A stretch of DNA of 9,968 nt from an archaeon. Lineage in GTDB: Archaea > Nanobdellota > Nanobdellia > SCGC-AAA011-G17 > GW2011-AR18. The stretch covers positions 1 to 9,968 of the forward strand of contig JAHFKM010000029.1 of the NCBI GenBank assembly GCA_023245385.1, given 5' to 3'. The notes beneath the pieces were generated by a model that saw only the letters and a program-made list of their open reading frames with translations, was not told the origin of the DNA and ran no database searches. Both the position numbers and the translations under genes were made by a program. Shown here piece by piece: positions 9,263 to 9,968 of the stretch (position 1 is its first letter; every line of letters begins with the position of its first letter).

Positions 9263-9968
9263 TTATTTTTTTTGAGGTGGATGGTCTAAGAGTACTTGTG
9301 CTATCCTGTCAAGTTTGCGTTGAATCTTGCTTTGATCTACTGGTGGTAATTGGTGTTTGTATTTTGTGGTAAGTGTCTGTACATCTTTTATAAGTTTTTT
9401 TGCTTCTTGATACTGTTTTGATTCAAGAAGGTAATCAAGAGTTTCAATTTGTAAATAAAGTGGGTCTAAATCTGCTCGTTTTGGAATTTTTTCTTGTTTC
9501 TCTTCTTCTCTTTCTGGTCTAAAGAGCGCTGGTGAGAGTGTGTTTATTTCTGTTCTGATAAAGGTGAGTCCAAGATCTCCTCCGTGTAAGAGTGTCGCGA
9601 CAATGAGTAAGATAAGAACATAGAGTAAAGGATTGATATAAACAAGATCATAGGAGGTATAGTTCTTTAGTGTGTTTGTGGTATCGAAGCTGAGGTCGAG
9701 TTTTGGTTTTTTTTCTCCTCCAGGTTCTTGAACGAGAGAGAATTTGATAACACCTTTCTTTCCAATAGTTGTGGTGATGTTTCCTCCTTGGATATTGATT
9801 GTGAGCGCTTCAACGTTGTGTGAATAGCTTGGAGATCCTCCTCCTCCTGCTCCGCCTCCTCCTGCTCCGCCTCCTCCTCCTCCTCCTCCTGCTCCGCCTC
9901 CGCCTCCTCCTCCTGCTCCGCCTCCTCCTCCTCCTCCTGAAGGTGGTGTAACTGATGCGGCAGTAACG
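9263..9968 (-). CDS. Surface-anchored protein, C-terminal part (N-terminus beyond window)
   Basis: The last 234 residues of a larger protein are present. In order they are: VTAASVTPPS, a 34-residue Gly/Ala tract (fragment residues 11-44), a beta-rich domain with SHNVEALTINIQGGNITTTIG and KKGVIKFSLVQEPGG (about 45-100), one membrane helix at about 109-127 (LVYINPLLYVLILLIVATL), then a charged cytoplasmic tail of about 105 residues with a helical hairpin (DPLYLQIETLDYLLESKQYQEAKKLIKDVQTL). The layout suggests an exported protein whose outer domain sits on a flexible Gly linker and is held by a C-terminal anchor. Gly-rich linkers before membrane-proximal domains are common in DPANN surface proteins. 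The family is not recognised. The promoter and signal peptide lie outside the window. Confidence 0.78.
   Translation of the reverse strand, partial: VTAASVTPPSGGGGGGGAGGGGGGGAGGGGGGGGAGGGGAGGGGSPSYSHNVEALTINIQGGNITTTIGKKGVIKFSLVQEPGGEKKPKLDLSFDTTNTLKNYTSYDLVYINPLLYVLILLIVATLLHGGDLGLTFIRTEINTLSPALFRPEREEEKQEKIPKRADLDPLYLQIETLDYLLESKQYQEAKKLIKDVQTLTTKYKHQLPPVDQSKIQRKLDRIAQVLLDHPPQKK
9836..9937 (-). repeat. Trinucleotide/15-bp minisatellite coding a 34-residue Gly/Ala tract
   Basis: Thirty-four codons, GGA or GGC for glycine with four GCA for alanine, built from repeats of GGAGGAGGCGGAGCA-like 15-bp units (four recognisable) with extra GGA codons between. The frame is kept throughout. The tract could vary in length by slippage. 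Confidence 0.85.

Overview
The window looks like a piece of a small-genome, AT-rich archaeal chromosome, probably DPANN (Woesearchaeota/Pacearchaeota-like); the phylum is an inference. The archaeal call rests on four things seen in the sequence. The tRNA genes do not encode CCA. One tRNA carries two introns bounded by bulge-helix-bulge (BHB) folds. TATA boxes lie about 25-29 nt before most start codons, so most mRNAs look leaderless. The protein genes are short, many of them membrane or zinc-ribbon proteins.

Layout. Bases 1-1500 are a tRNA and debris zone: a class I methyltransferase (cut by the window edge), tRNA-Val(TAC), tRNA-Val(CAC), a small basic protein, a 120-bp MITE-like element with 13-bp terminal inverted repeats and a perfect 9-bp target duplication, a transporter remnant and tRNA-Lys(CTT). 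Bases 1540-2788 (minus) are an overlapping pair: a RecB/Cas4-like PD-(D/E)XK nuclease with a four-cysteine Fe-S signature, and a small acidic helical protein. Bases 2893-5347 (plus) hold a zinc-ribbon protein, a 24-codon ORF that may be an antitoxin remnant, a one-pass membrane protein, and two bacterial-type genes: a Cys/His-motif membrane protein and a cyclopropane-fatty-acid synthase very close to E. coli Cfa.

Bases 5398-6700 differ in composition. On the plus strand G no longer exceeds C, genes are tiny and unrecognised, and an 11-bp copy of the 3' end of the neighbouring tRNA-Ser lies at 5767. This could be a decayed integrated island. At 6701-6818 is the twin-intron tRNA-Ser(GGA). Then come a ZIP-family metal transporter (minus), a CPA2-type cation/proton antiporter (plus), a possible small C/D-box-like RNA, and the C-terminal part of a surface protein with a 34-residue Gly/Ala linker, cut by the window end.

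The genes do not form one pathway. The clearest functional links are the nuclease/acidic-protein operon, the adjacent Cfa and Cys/His-motif genes (probably acquired from bacteria), and the methyltransferase that starts 8 nt after a tRNA and may get its mRNA 5' end from tRNA processing. No complete new defence or mobile system is visible. The most distinctive items are the twin-intron tRNA, the MITE, the bacterial-type Cfa in an archaeal context and the near-universal leaderless promoters.
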